A stretch of DNA of 64,000 bases from SLRI01 sp942491185 (GCA_942491185.1 CALOAB010000009.1:62001-126000), one strand, 5' to 3'; positions 35,369 to 43,747 are shown, numbered from the stretch's first letter. The notes: generated by a model not told the origin, from the sequence alone. A program made the numbers and translations.

Positions 35369-36974
35369 ACAAGGTCTCGACGGTGATGAGCGCCACGCCA
35401 TGATCGGCGGCGAAGCGCTCGGTGTTGCGGCGTGCCTTGCCGCGGACGAAGAACGGGATCTTCTTCAGCTCTTTCTCGGCGTCGGCCGCCCAGCTCAGCG
35501 GTCCGTCGGCTGCTGCCATCGGCCCAGCCTCGCCCGTGGGCGCCACATCGCCGGCCATGGCCGGCTCTGGAAGCCGCTCGGCCTCGACGCTGGCAGGCTC
35601 GACGGCGGCAGGTGCTGCTGCGGCGTGGCCGTGGCCCAGATGCGAGGGGGCGGCATGGTCGCCGAACTCGAAATCCTCGCGGAACATGCCGAGCAGGTGC
35701 TCTTCCAGGCCCATGTAGAGCGGGTGCACCCAGCTATCCCAAAGGACGTTGGCGCCCTCGAAGCCCATCTGCGGCGAGTAGCGGGCAGGGAAGTCCTGGA
35801 CATGGATCGGGGCGGAGATCACCGCACAGCCAATGCCGAGCCGCTTGGCGATGTGCCGCTCCATCTGCGTGCCGAGCAGGAGCTCGACCTGCGCCTCGGC
35901 CACGGCCTGCTCGACATCGAGATAGTCGTCGGTGATCAGCGCCTCGAGGCCGAAGCGCTCGGCGGCCTGCCGCACGTCGCGGGCGAACTCGCGGCTATAG
36001 GTGCCGAGCCCGACCACCTCGAAGCCGAACTCGTCGGCGGCGACCCGGGCCGCGGCAATCGCGTGGGTCGCATCGGCGAAGATGAAGACCCGCTTGGCCG
36101 TCAGGTAGGTGCTGTCGATCGAGCGCGAGTACCAGGGCAGCCGCGAGTTGGCACCGCTCAGCACCGGTGTCGGGTCGATGCCGGTGATCTCGGCCACCTC
36201 GTTGATGAAGTCGACCGTGGCGCCGTAGCCGATCGGCACCGTCTTGGTCCGTGGCTGCTTGAAGGTGCGCTCGAGCCAGCCAGCGGCGATGCCGGCCGTC
36301 TCGGGGTACAGCACGACGTTGAAATCGGCGTCGCCCAGCCGCGCCAGATCGGCCGGCCGGGCACCCAAAGGCGCTGTGACGCGAACGTCGATGCCGAGCT
36401 CGCCCAAGAGCTTGGTGATCTCCGCCACATCGTCCCGATGGCGAAAGCCCATCGCCGTCGGGCCCAGGATGTTGCAGCTGGGCTTGGCGTCCGCTGACCG
36501 CTCCGGGCGGACGAAGCCGGGTGCCGGGGCGTGCGGGCCGGCGAGCGAGCGGACCATCTGGTAGAAGGTCTCGGCCGAGCCCCAATTCTCTTTCTTGGAG
36601 TAGGCTGGAAGCTCGAGCGGCACCACGGGAACCGGCAGGTTCAGGGCCTTGGTGAGACCGCCCGGATCGTCCTGGATCAGCTCGGCGGTGCACGACGCAC
36701 CGACCATCATGGCCTCGGGCTTGAACCGCTCATAGGCATCGCGGGCCGAGCTCTTGAAGAGGTCGGCCGTGTCGGCGCCGAGGTCGCGGGCCTGGAAGGT
36801 CGTGTAGGTCACCGGCGGGCGCTTGTCGCGCCGCTCGATCATCGTGAACAGCAGGTCGGCATAGGTGTCGCCCTGCGGCGCGTGCAGCACGTAGTGGACA
36901 CCCTCCATCGCCGTCGCGATACGCATCGCTCCGACATGCGGCGGGCCTTCATATGTCCAAAGCGTCAGCTGCAT
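35340..36974 (-). CDS. bchB: Light-independent protochlorophyllide reductase subunit B
   Basis: Catalytic subunit of the NifDK-like component that reduces ring D of protochlorophyllide. 544 residues. MQLTLWTYEGPPHVGAMRI is the standard start; Asp36 (PQGDTYADLL), the unusual aspartate ligand of the [4Fe-4S] cluster, is present, as is VGASCTAELIQDDPGG. After an alanine/proline-rich linker (residues 435-490) the C-terminal tail domain (AEKELKKIPFFVRGKARRNTE...) follows. Located 4 bases after bchN. Confidence 0.97.
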   Translation of the reverse strand: MQLTLWTYEGPPHVGAMRIATAMEGVHYVLHAPQGDTYADLLFTMIERRDKRPPVTYTTFQARDLGADTADLFKSSARDAYERFKPEAMMVGASCTAELIQDDPGGLTKALNLPVPVVPLELPAYSKKENWGSAETFYQMVRSLAGPHAPAPGFVRPERSADAKPSCNILGPTAMGFRHRDDVAEITKLLGELGIDVRVTAPLGARPADLARLGDADFNVVLYPETAGIAAGWLERTFKQPRTKTVPIGYGATVDFINEVAEITGIDPTPVLSGANSRLPWYSRSIDSTYLTAKRVFIFADATHAIAAARVAADEFGFEVVGLGTYSREFARDVRQAAERFGLEALITDDYLDVEQAVAEAQVELLLGTQMERHIAKRLGIGCAVISAPIHVQDFPARYSPQMGFEGANVLWDSWVHPLYMGLEEHLLGMFREDFEFGDHAAPSHLGHGHAAAAPAAVEPASVEAERLPEPAMAGDVAPTGEAGPMAAADGPLSWAADAEKELKKIPFFVRGKARRNTERFAADHGVALITVETLYDAKAHFGR

Positions 36975-36978
36975 CGAA

Positions 36979-38259
36979 TTACACCATCAGCCGGGCGCGG
37001 CGGTTGAACGGGCGGGTGAAGAGCTCGGCCAGGTCGCCTGCCTGCTCGAAGCCCTGGATCGGCGTGAACAGCAGCTCGATCGACCATTTCGTGGTGAGCC
37101 CCTCGGCCTCGAGCGGGTTGGCGAGGCCGAGGCCGCAGACGATCATGTCCGGCCGCTCGGCCTTGGCCCGGTCGAGCTGCAGCTCGACGTCCTGGCCCTC
37201 GCTGAGCGCGGTGCCGGCCGGCAGCCAGGCCAGCTCGTGGGCGAGATGGCTGCGGTGCAGATAGGGCGTGCCGACCTCGACCAGCTCCATGCCCATCTCG
37301 CGCGCCAGGAAGCGGGCGAGGGGAATTTCGAGCTGGGAGTCCGGGAAGAAGAAGATCCGCTTGCCGGCGAGATGCGCGCGGTAGCGCTCGAGCGACTTGG
37401 CGGCACGCTCGCTCGGTGCTGCGGTCACCTCGGCGACCCGGTCGGCCGAGACCCCCCATTCACTGGCGGCGGCTTCCAGCCAGGCGCGGGTGCCCTCGAT
37501 CCCCAGCGGGAAGGGAGCGGCCAGACGCTGACAGCCGCGGCTGTCGAGTGCGTTGCCGGTGTCGGCAAGGAAGGGCTGGGCCAAGAGGTAGCGGGTGCCG
37601 GGCCCGACCGGCGGCAGCTCTCGGCTGTTGCGCGGCGGCAGGAAGTGGACCGGGCCGATGCCCATCTGGTCGAAGAGCCGGCGGAATTGATCCTCGACGA
37701 TGTCGGCAAGCGCGCCGACGACCAGGAGCGAGCGCTCGTCACCGGCCTCCGGCAGTTCCGGAACCATGGCGGTGAGGCAGGCATCCTCGCCCTGGGTGAA
37801 GGTGGTCTCGATGCCGCTGCCCGAGTAGTTCAGAACCCGAACGTTGGGCGCGAACTCCCGGCTCAGGCGCTGGGCGGCACGGTGCAGATCGAGCTTGATC
37901 ACCTCGGACGGGCAGGAGCCGACGAGAAACAGCAGCTTGATGTCGGGCCGCCGCTCGAGCAGCCTTGTGACCACCCGATCCAGCTCCTCATTGGCATCCG
38001 CCATGCCGGCGAGGTCGCGCTCCTCGAGGATAGCCGTGGCGAAGCGCGGCTCGGCGAAGATCATGACGCCGGCAGCCGATTGGATCAGGTGCGCGCAGGT
38101 GCGCGAGCCGACGACCAGGAAGAACGCGTCTTGGATCTTGCGGTGCAGCCAGATGATGCCGGTGAGGCCGCAAAAAACCTCGCGCTGGCCTCGCTCGAAG
38201 CGGACCGGGGCATCCGTGCAGCCGCCGATGGCCGGGGGCGGGCTGGTCACCGCCGTCAT
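36979..38259 (-). CDS. bchN: Light-independent protochlorophyllide reductase subunit N
   Basis: Partner of BchB; supplies three cysteine ligands to the shared [4Fe-4S] cluster. 426 residues with cysteines at 30 (REVFCGLTG), 55 (SRTCAHLIQS) and 116 (LVGSCPSEVIK), matching the family pattern, and ERDLAGMADANEELD, a conserved BchN block. Start overlaps the bchF stop (ATGA). Confidence 0.97.
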   Translation of the reverse strand: MTAVTSPPPAIGGCTDAPVRFERGQREVFCGLTGIIWLHRKIQDAFFLVVGSRTCAHLIQSAAGVMIFAEPRFATAILEERDLAGMADANEELDRVVTRLLERRPDIKLLFLVGSCPSEVIKLDLHRAAQRLSREFAPNVRVLNYSGSGIETTFTQGEDACLTAMVPELPEAGDERSLLVVGALADIVEDQFRRLFDQMGIGPVHFLPPRNSRELPPVGPGTRYLLAQPFLADTGNALDSRGCQRLAAPFPLGIEGTRAWLEAAASEWGVSADRVAEVTAAPSERAAKSLERYRAHLAGKRIFFFPDSQLEIPLARFLAREMGMELVEVGTPYLHRSHLAHELAWLPAGTALSEGQDVELQLDRAKAERPDMIVCGLGLANPLEAEGLTTKWSIELLFTPIQGFEQAGDLAELFTRPFNRRARLMV

Positions 38260-38783
38260 CGCGCCGGCTCCAGATCGCCCGTGCGCAGCTCTTGGTCACC
38301 GTTGGGCTCCGAGCTGAGCCTGGCCATGCGCAGTTTCCACAAGAACTGCGCGGCATTGACGACGTAGGTGGCGTAAGCTGCGAGCGCCAGGAGCATCTGC
38401 TCGACAGGGCTCAGCCAGCCGGTGAAGAGGGCGATGAGATAGGCCGTATGCAGGGCGATCACGCCCATGCTCACCACGTCCTCCCAGAAGAAGGGGCCGG
38501 CGAACAACCAGTGGCCGAAGACCTCTTTCTCCCAGATCGAGCCGGTGACCATGATGGTATAAAGGGTGAGCGTCTTGATCACGATGGAGATGCTGGCGGC
38601 GGCGAACCCCTCGCCGGTGATGAGGTAGCGGGCAACCAGGGCGACGCTGACCAGGAAGACGACGAACTGGACCGGCGCCAGGATGCCCTGCACCAGGGTC
38701 CACGGCGACGCGTCGCGCCGACGCCGCTCTTCTGGCGTGTAGAGCGGCTGGGCGATCGTGCGTCCTGGCCGTCCTCGCTGCAT
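38256..38783 (-). CDS. bchF: 3-Vinyl bacteriochlorophyllide hydratase
   Basis: Hydrates the C3 vinyl group to hydroxyethyl, the substrate of BchC. 175 residues, hydrophobic with about four helices; LYTPEERRRRDASPWTLVQGILAP and SIWEKEVFGHWLFAGPFFWEDVVSM are the family signatures. First gene of the long minus-strand block (bchF-N-B-H-L-M-lhaA-puhABC-orf-acsF-puhE-hemA), driven by a PpsR-controlled promoter shared with the divergent ppaA. Confidence 0.96.
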   Translation of the reverse strand: MQRGRPGRTIAQPLYTPEERRRRDASPWTLVQGILAPVQFVVFLVSVALVARYLITGEGFAAASISIVIKTLTLYTIMVTGSIWEKEVFGHWLFAGPFFWEDVVSMGVIALHTAYLIALFTGWLSPVEQMLLALAAYATYVVNAAQFLWKLRMARLSSEPNGDQELRTGDLEPAR

Positions 38784-38838
38784 CTTCCGTCTGCCCTCCC
38801 TAACGGTGGATGCCCCAACGGTGCTGGCATCTAAAGGA

Positions 38839-38919
38839 AGCTAACCGCGATCCGGCGCACCTGTCAACATAACTACACGTCAACAATCCTTGACAGATTC
38901 CGGCGATCCGCCCTAGCTA
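38839..38919. promoter_or_regulatory. Divergent bchF/ppaA promoters with two abutting PpsR-type sites
   Basis: Leftward: TTGACA (38867-38862), 17 bases, TTAGCT (38844-38839) for bchF. Rightward: TTGACA (38890-38895), 18 bases, TAGCTA (38914) for ppaA. TGT-N10-ACA (38862-38877) covers the bchF -35 and directly abuts CGT-N12-ACA (38878-38895), a one-mismatch site covering the ppaA -35. Each half of the double site blocks one promoter. Confidence 0.78.
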
Positions 38920-39071
38920 GGAGGCAAGCTGATCGCCGCCCGAATCACCCAGTGAATCGAGGCGAAAGACGTGTGTGGGCGTGACAAATCGACCATGCAG
39001 CATGAGGAAGTCACTTGAGCGTCGCAGGCACTGCGTTGTATGGCTGAAGCAACGTTTGGGAGGACTGCGCA

Positions 39072-39947
39072 ATGTCGTCGTCGGACGGAAGCTTTGGTGC
39101 CTTCCAGCTTGAAGGTCATGACAGCGCTGAGATTGAGGTCGGCGGGCGCGATCGGAATCGGCGTGGCAACCGACGCGAGCGGCATCTCTTGACGACCATC
39201 GAGAGCGAGATCATCCCTCGGCTCGTGCTGTCCCGGCGTGGCGCTGCGGAGCCGGCACCTGTGCGCCAGCCCCTCGGCTGGATGCCTGGCGATGGCGAGA
39301 TCGCCGAGTTTGCCGACCTCGTATCCAATCAGGACGTGGCTGCGGCGTCGACGCGGATCGAGGCCTTTCGCAACCGCGGCATCACCGTCGAGACACTCTA
39401 TCTGGAGCTGCTGGCGCCCACCGCGCGGTACCTGGGCGATCTTTGGGACGCCGACATCGCCGATTTCACCTCGGTGACGCTCGGCTGCAGCCGGTTGCAG
39501 CAATTGCTGCACGAGCTCAGCCCGGCCTTCGTCCACGAGATCGATCATCATGAGCATCGCCGCCGCGTGCTCCTCGTTCCGGTGCCCGGTGAGCAGCACA
39601 CCTTCGGCGTCTATATGGTCGCCGAGTTCTTCCGCCGCGCCGGCTGGGATGTGTGGAGCGGCAGCATGCCGAACCGCGAGCTCGCCGAATTGGTCAGCGG
39701 CGAGGCCTTCACCTTGGTCGGCTTCTCGATCAGCGCGGACGACCGGCTGGACGCGCTCGCCTCCAGCATCCGTTCGGTGCGCCGGGCATCCTGTAATCGC
39801 GGTGTGGGCGTCCTTGTCGGTGGCCCGGTCTTCGTTGGCCACCCCGAGTTGGTCTCATTGGTCGGCGCCGACGCGACGGCCATCGATGCGCGGCAGGCCA
39901 CGCATCAGGCACAGAGCACCCTGTCACTGCTCGGCCGCGGCCGCTGA
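39072..39947 (+). CDS. ppaA: PpaA/AerR B12-binding antirepressor
   Basis: Cobalamin-binding regulator that counters PpsR/CrtJ in response to light and oxygen. 291 residues. Residues 75-155 form the helical cap-like region before a B12-binding Rossmann domain; the domain shows the base-off cobalamin pattern GEQHTFGVYM (E-x-H-x-x-G), SISADD (S-x-S) and VGGPVFV (GG). It lies between the shared bchF promoter and ppsR, the conserved arrangement. Also called aerR in Rhodobacter capsulatus. Confidence 0.92.
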   Translation: MSSSDGSFGAFQLEGHDSAEIEVGGRDRNRRGNRRERHLLTTIESEIIPRLVLSRRGAAEPAPVRQPLGWMPGDGEIAEFADLVSNQDVAAASTRIEAFRNRGITVETLYLELLAPTARYLGDLWDADIADFTSVTLGCSRLQQLLHELSPAFVHEIDHHEHRRRVLLVPVPGEQHTFGVYMVAEFFRRAGWDVWSGSMPNRELAELVSGEAFTLVGFSISADDRLDALASSIRSVRRASCNRGVGVLVGGPVFVGHPELVSLVGADATAIDARQATHQAQSTLSLLGRGR

Positions 39948-40075
39948 TCCGAGCCGTCTCTCCGGCGGCGCGGCTTTCTTTTCTGCATCATCGATTTCTC
40001 TCAGGCAGCTTTGTGACGTGACAGCGCTGGGCGCAAAGCGTTTGGACTTCGGTCTGAGGGCCTGCCGCCAGAATC

Positions 40076-40093
40076 TGTCAATTTTGCCTTACA
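40076..40093. promoter_or_regulatory. PpsR-type operator 1 upstream of ppsR
   Basis: Perfect TGT-N12-ACA (TGT 40076, ACA 40091). First of three regularly spaced sites ahead of ppsR; starts are 37 bases before the second. Confidence 0.82.
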
Positions 40094-40112
40094 GGCCTCC
40101 GCCGCGGAGGTG

Positions 40113-40130
40113 TGTCAGGCTCTATTAACA
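40113..40130. promoter_or_regulatory. PpsR-type operator 2 upstream of ppsR
   Basis: Perfect TGT-N12-ACA (TGT 40113, ACA 40128), 37 bases after the first and 35 before the third, close to whole-turn spacing that would place tetramers on nearby faces. Confidence 0.82.
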
Positions 40131-40147
40131 TTCGCATGTTGTACGAG

Positions 40148-40188
40148 TGTTAAGCTAGGTTGACATTTCGCTCTGGCCGCCGCATACC
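40148..40188 (+). promoter_or_regulatory. ppsR promoter with PpsR-type operator 3
   Basis: Perfect TGT-N12-ACA (40148-40165) whose end coincides with TTGACA (40160-40165); a weak -10 (CATACC/ATACCA) follows after 17-18 bases. Suggests PpsR represses its own gene. The rest of 39948-40288 holds no gene. Confidence 0.8.
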
Positions 40189-40288
40189 AGACAGGTGCTA
40201 TGGGCGCTCTTCCACGCGTATTGGAGGGGGTCGTGTCGAGCGTGCTCAGGCCAATGAAGACGCCTGGCAAGGGGGCTCGCCACCGGTG

Positions 40289-41710
40289 ATGCGATTCAGG
40301 TTTCCTCGCGATTCGATTGGCGATGTCGATGCCGACATGGCAGCGACGCTGATCGCTGCGATGAGCGATATCGCACTCATCATCGATAACGATGGCGTGA
40401 TCAGGGACCTCGCCTTCGGCAGCGACGACTGGTCCGTCGAATGGTACGGCAAGTGGCTCGGCCTGCCCTGGGTCGACACGGTCACCACCGAAACCCGCGG
40501 CAAGATCGAGGCGCTGACCGAGGAGGCGACGACCGCAGCACCGTCGCGCTGGCGGCAGGTCAACCATCCGTCCTCCTGGGGCGCCGACGTTCCCGTTCTT
40601 TACTGCTCGATGCGGCTCGGCCCGGACGGGCCGATCATCGCCTGCGGCCGCGACCTCCGCTCGTCAGCCGCTCTGCAGCAGCGGTTGATCGAGGCGCAGC
40701 AATCGATGGAGCGGCACTATTCGAGGTTGCGCAACCTCGAGACCCGTTATCGCCTGCTGTTCCAGATGAGCGCCGAGGCGGTGCTCGTCGTCGACGCGGT
40801 CAGCCGCAAGGTCATCGAGGCCAACCCCGCCGCCGGCCCGCTCTTCGGCGAGGCGGCGCGCCGCGTGGTCGGGCGGATCTTCCCGGACGGTTTCGACGCC
40901 GACAGCACCACGGCGCTGCAGTCGCTCCTGGCCAGCGTGCGCGCCACCGGCCGGGCCGAGGACGTGCGCGCCAAGCTCGCCGACTCGCGCCGCGAGTTCA
41001 TCGTCTCCGCCTCGCTGTTCCGCCAGGAGAGCACGGCGCTCTTCCTGGTCCGCCTGGTGCCGGCCGAGACGGCGACGGCCGACGGGCAGGGTGCGAAAGG
41101 GCGTACGCGCCTGGCTGAGCTGGTGGAGAGCTCGCCCGACGCCGTCGTGCTCACCGATCCGCAGGGCCGCGTGCAGAGCGCCAATGCGGCGTTCCTGGAC
41201 CTCGTGCAGCTCGCCACCGACGAGCAGGTGCGCGGCGAGCCGCTGGAGCGCTGGCTCGGCCGGCCGGGGATCGACTTCAATGTTCTCCTGGCCAATCTCC
41301 GCCAGCACGGCTCGGTGCGCCGTTTCTCGACCCTGATCCGCGGCGAGTATGGCGCCACTGCCGACGTCGAGCTCTCGGCGACCGCCGTCCATGGTGGCAA
41401 GGAGCCGGGCTTCGGCTTCACCATCCGCAATATCGGCGACCGCTTGTCGGTCGAGAGCTCGTCCAGCGTGCGTGAGCTGCCACGCTCCGTCGAGCAGCTC
41501 ACCGAGCTGGTCGGCCGGGTGCCGCTCAAGGATCTGGTGCGCGAGACCACCGACGTGATCGAGCGCCTCTGCATCGAGGCGGCGCTCGAGCTGACCGGTG
41601 ACAACCGCGCCTCGGCGGCCGAGCTCCTGGGCCTCTCCCGCCAGAGCCTCTACGTCAAGCTCCGCCGCTACGGCCTCGGTGATCTCGGCCCGGAGGGTGC
41701 GGAGGCCTGA
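40289..41710 (+). CDS. ppsR: Photosystem repressor PpsR/CrtJ
   Basis: Redox- and light-responsive repressor of bch, crt and puc-type genes; binds TGT-N12-ACA as a tetramer. From the ATG at 40289 the protein is 473 residues: N-terminal domain (DIALIIDNDGVIRDLAFG), two further PAS domains (LLFQMSAEAVLVVDAV..., LVESSPDAVVLTDPQG...), and a Fis-type helix-turn-helix at the C-terminus (NRASAAELLGLSRQSLYVKLRRYG). The cysteine just before the HTH (ERLCIEAAL) is present, but no cysteine is seen in the PAS region that holds the second redox cysteine in Rhodobacter. The open frame continues upstream to 40160 through operator DNA, so an earlier start was rejected. Confidence 0.95.
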   Translation: MRFRFPRDSIGDVDADMAATLIAAMSDIALIIDNDGVIRDLAFGSDDWSVEWYGKWLGLPWVDTVTTETRGKIEALTEEATTAAPSRWRQVNHPSSWGADVPVLYCSMRLGPDGPIIACGRDLRSSAALQQRLIEAQQSMERHYSRLRNLETRYRLLFQMSAEAVLVVDAVSRKVIEANPAAGPLFGEAARRVVGRIFPDGFDADSTTALQSLLASVRATGRAEDVRAKLADSRREFIVSASLFRQESTALFLVRLVPAETATADGQGAKGRTRLAELVESSPDAVVLTDPQGRVQSANAAFLDLVQLATDEQVRGEPLERWLGRPGIDFNVLLANLRQHGSVRRFSTLIRGEYGATADVELSATAVHGGKEPGFGFTIRNIGDRLSVESSSSVRELPRSVEQLTELVGRVPLKDLVRETTDVIERLCIEAALELTGDNRASAAELLGLSRQSLYVKLRRYGLGDLGPEGAEA

Positions 41711-41730
41711 TCGGCGCCCGGTCGGCAGCT

Positions 41731-41745
41731 CCTGAGCCGCTCAGG
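41731..41745. terminator. Hairpin between convergent ppsR and hydrolase genes
   Basis: Perfect CCTGAG-CCG-CTCAGG stem-loop in the 30-base gap between the two stops (overlapping the hydrolase stop). No T run on either side, so only a possible bidirectional terminator. Confidence 0.35.
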
Positions 41746-42775
41746 GGCCGATGAAGCCGCGCAGCGCGTCGTTGAAGGGGCCGGGCATCTCGAACTGGGG
41801 CAGGGCGCCGGTAGGGAACGCCTCGAACTGCCAGTTCGGTAGCGCCTCGGCCCAGCCAGCACCGGAGAAGTCCTTGAAATCGCCCCGTGTGCCGTGCGGC
41901 ACCCAGATCGGCATGGCCAGCTTCTCGTAGACGTCGCGGATGTCGGCGCTGAAGAGGGCTCCCGACACAAAGGCGTAGGGCGCAAAGCGGGCACCCGGCT
42001 GGTGCGCCGAGAGCCAAGCGTACTCGATCAGCGCCTCATCGACATTGTCGCTGCCGAAGGTGCGCTCGAGGAAGTAGCGAATGCTGCGCCGGCTGACGAG
42101 CAGATCGAAGAGGCCCTGCCGCCAGGGCGGGCGCTCGAAGAAGCTGTAGAGCCAGGGCATCTCACGCGTCGCACCGGGCTTGCCCCGCTGGCGCGCCGAG
42201 CGCTTGTCGAAGCCCGTGGGCGTGACCAGGACGAGCCGCCGGAAGCGCTCGGGCTCGAGGCTCGCGGCCCGGGCCAGAAACTCGCTCGACAGGGACAGCG
42301 CCAGGGCGTCGACCGGCTGCTGGTTGCCCTGATCAGCGGCGATCACGTCGAGCATGTCGAAGATCGCGTCGACATAGAGCTTGGGCGTGTAGCGGCGGTC
42401 CGATCGATCGGAGAAGCCGAAGCCCGGCAGGTCTGGCGCGAAGACACGGCGATCGCGCAGCTGATCGTCGTAGATCGGCTGCACCTCGAACACCGAGGCG
42501 GTGGCATTGATGCTGTGCAGCAGCAGCAGCGGCGGGCCCTCGCCGTCGACGTAGTAGCTGAGCCTGCCGGCACGGCCGTCGATCTCCAGCCGCTCGCCGC
42601 GTACCGCTGCGGGCAGCAGGGGCGGCTGGTCGGTGGCAGTGCCAGCCGCGGCGGCCAGCGGCTGGCCAACGCCGGCGCCCAAGCCCGCTGTCGTGCCGAG
42701 ACCCGCCGCGGTGATGAATGACACCCCGGCAGCGCTGCGCAAAAGCCGCCGCCGGCCGCCCTGTGCATGCCCCAT
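41741..42775 (-). CDS. Exported alpha/beta hydrolase of unknown substrate
   Basis: 344-residue alpha/beta-fold hydrolase. The N-terminus GGRRRLLRSAAGVS followed by a long hydrophobic stretch looks like a Tat signal, so the protein probably acts in the periplasm. Fold motifs: LLLLHSINATASVFE (oxyanion-hole strand), DLPGFGFSDR, and a nucleophile elbow that reads ALSLSSEF, where the usual G-x-S-x-G glycines are replaced by alanine and serine. A late acidic/His pair is not clearly placed. It is not BchO, which has GHSAG. Convergent with ppsR and divergent from bchG, whose operator lies between. Could act on pigment esters, lipids or detoxify; function unknown. Confidence 0.8.
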   Translation of the reverse strand: MGHAQGGRRRLLRSAAGVSFITAAGLGTTAGLGAGVGQPLAAAAGTATDQPPLLPAAVRGERLEIDGRAGRLSYYVDGEGPPLLLLHSINATASVFEVQPIYDDQLRDRRVFAPDLPGFGFSDRSDRRYTPKLYVDAIFDMLDVIAADQGNQQPVDALALSLSSEFLARAASLEPERFRRLVLVTPTGFDKRSARQRGKPGATREMPWLYSFFERPPWRQGLFDLLVSRRSIRYFLERTFGSDNVDEALIEYAWLSAHQPGARFAPYAFVSGALFSADIRDVYEKLAMPIWVPHGTRGDFKDFSGAGWAEALPNWQFEAFPTGALPQFEMPGPFNDALRGFIGP

Positions 42776-42815
42776 CACGTTGCCTTTCCATGCCCGGCTG
42801 CGAGGTGCCGGGTGC

Positions 42816-42856
42816 TGTAAACTTTGATTGACACACCCCAAGCGCGAGCATAAGCC
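42816..42856 (+). promoter_or_regulatory. bchG promoter with PpsR-type operator
   Basis: Perfect TGT-N12-ACA (42816-42833) ending in TTGACA (42828-42833), 17 bases, then TAAGCC (42851). The predicted transcription start falls at or beside the bchG ATG at 42863 and no ribosome site is visible, hinting at a leaderless message. Confidence 0.82.
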
Positions 42857-42862
42857 CGATCC

Positions 42863-43747
42863 ATGGAACGCCCAAGCCTGCCAGCCTTCATCGAGCTGCT
42901 CAAGCCGATCACTTGGTTCGCGCCCATGTGGGCGTTCGGCTGCGGTATCGTCTCGGCCGGCGTGCCGCTGGCTGAGCGCTGGCTGGTGATCATTCTCGGC
43001 ATTCTGCTTGCAGGGCCGCTGCTGACCGCGATGAGCCAGGCTGTGAACGACTGGTTCGATCGTCATGTCGATGCCATCAACGAGCCCGACCGACCGATCC
43101 CGTCCGGGCGCATCCCCGGCAGATGGGGTTTATATATTGCTGTCGCCTGGACGGTGCTGGCACTGATCGTCGCGGCTATGCTCGGTCCTTGGGTGCTGGG
43201 TGCTGCGGTGATCGGCACGATCCTCGCCTGGCTCTACTCCGCACCGCCTGTGCGGCTCAAGCAGAGCGGCTGGTGGGGGCCAGGCGCGGTCGGCCTCTCC
43301 TATGAGGGCCTGCCGTGGTTCACCGGTGCCGCGGTCATGGTCGCTGGCTTTCCCGACTGGCGCATCGTCACCCTGGCTTTCCTCTACAGCGTCGGCGCGC
43401 ATGGCATCATGACGCTCAATGATTTCAAGGCGGTCGAGGGTGATCGGCAGATGGGCATCCGCTCGCTGCCGGCGACGCTCGGCGTCGATGCGGCCGCCCG
43501 GCTCGCCTGCTGGGTCATGGCGGTGCCGCAGGTCGTGGTCATCGTGCTGCTGGTCACCTGGGACCGGCCCTACCACGCCGGCATTGTCTTCGTTCTGCTC
43601 GCCGCCCAGGCGGCGCTGATGGTTCGCCTCCTGCAGGCGCCGCGTGAGCGTGCCCCTTGGTACAACGCCACCGGCACGACACTCTACGTTCTCGGCATGT
43701 TGGCCAGCGCGTTTGCCGTGCGAGCGCTCGTTGGTGCCGACCTGTGA
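42863..43747 (+). CDS. bchG: Bacteriochlorophyll a synthase (UbiA family)
   Basis: Membrane prenyltransferase that esterifies bacteriochlorophyllide a with geranylgeranyl or phytyl diphosphate. 294 residues, eight or nine helices. LLKPITWFAPMWAFGCGIVSAG is the family start; the two aspartate motifs are NDWFDRHVDAINEPDRPIPSG and TLNDFKAVEGDRQMGIRSLP. Overlaps the next gene (GTGA). No Shine-Dalgarno sequence precedes the ATG. Under a PpsR-controlled promoter. Confidence 0.96.
   Translation: MERPSLPAFIELLKPITWFAPMWAFGCGIVSAGVPLAERWLVIILGILLAGPLLTAMSQAVNDWFDRHVDAINEPDRPIPSGRIPGRWGLYIAVAWTVLALIVAAMLGPWVLGAAVIGTILAWLYSAPPVRLKQSGWWGPGAVGLSYEGLPWFTGAAVMVAGFPDWRIVTLAFLYSVGAHGIMTLNDFKAVEGDRQMGIRSLPATLGVDAAARLACWVMAVPQVVVIVLLVTWDRPYHAGIVFVLLAAQAALMVRLLQAPRERAPWYNATGTTLYVLGMLASAFAVRALVGADL

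Noticed and set aside
31592..35386. A 1264-codon open frame on the plus strand, antisense to bchH
   Set aside because: It mirrors the codon structure of a GC-rich gene; its product is Leu/Arg/Ala/Gly-biased with no domain, and bchH on the other strand is unmistakable.
40160..40288. Longer N-terminus for PpsR
   Set aside because: It would translate through the third operator and promoter and has no resemblance to the family.
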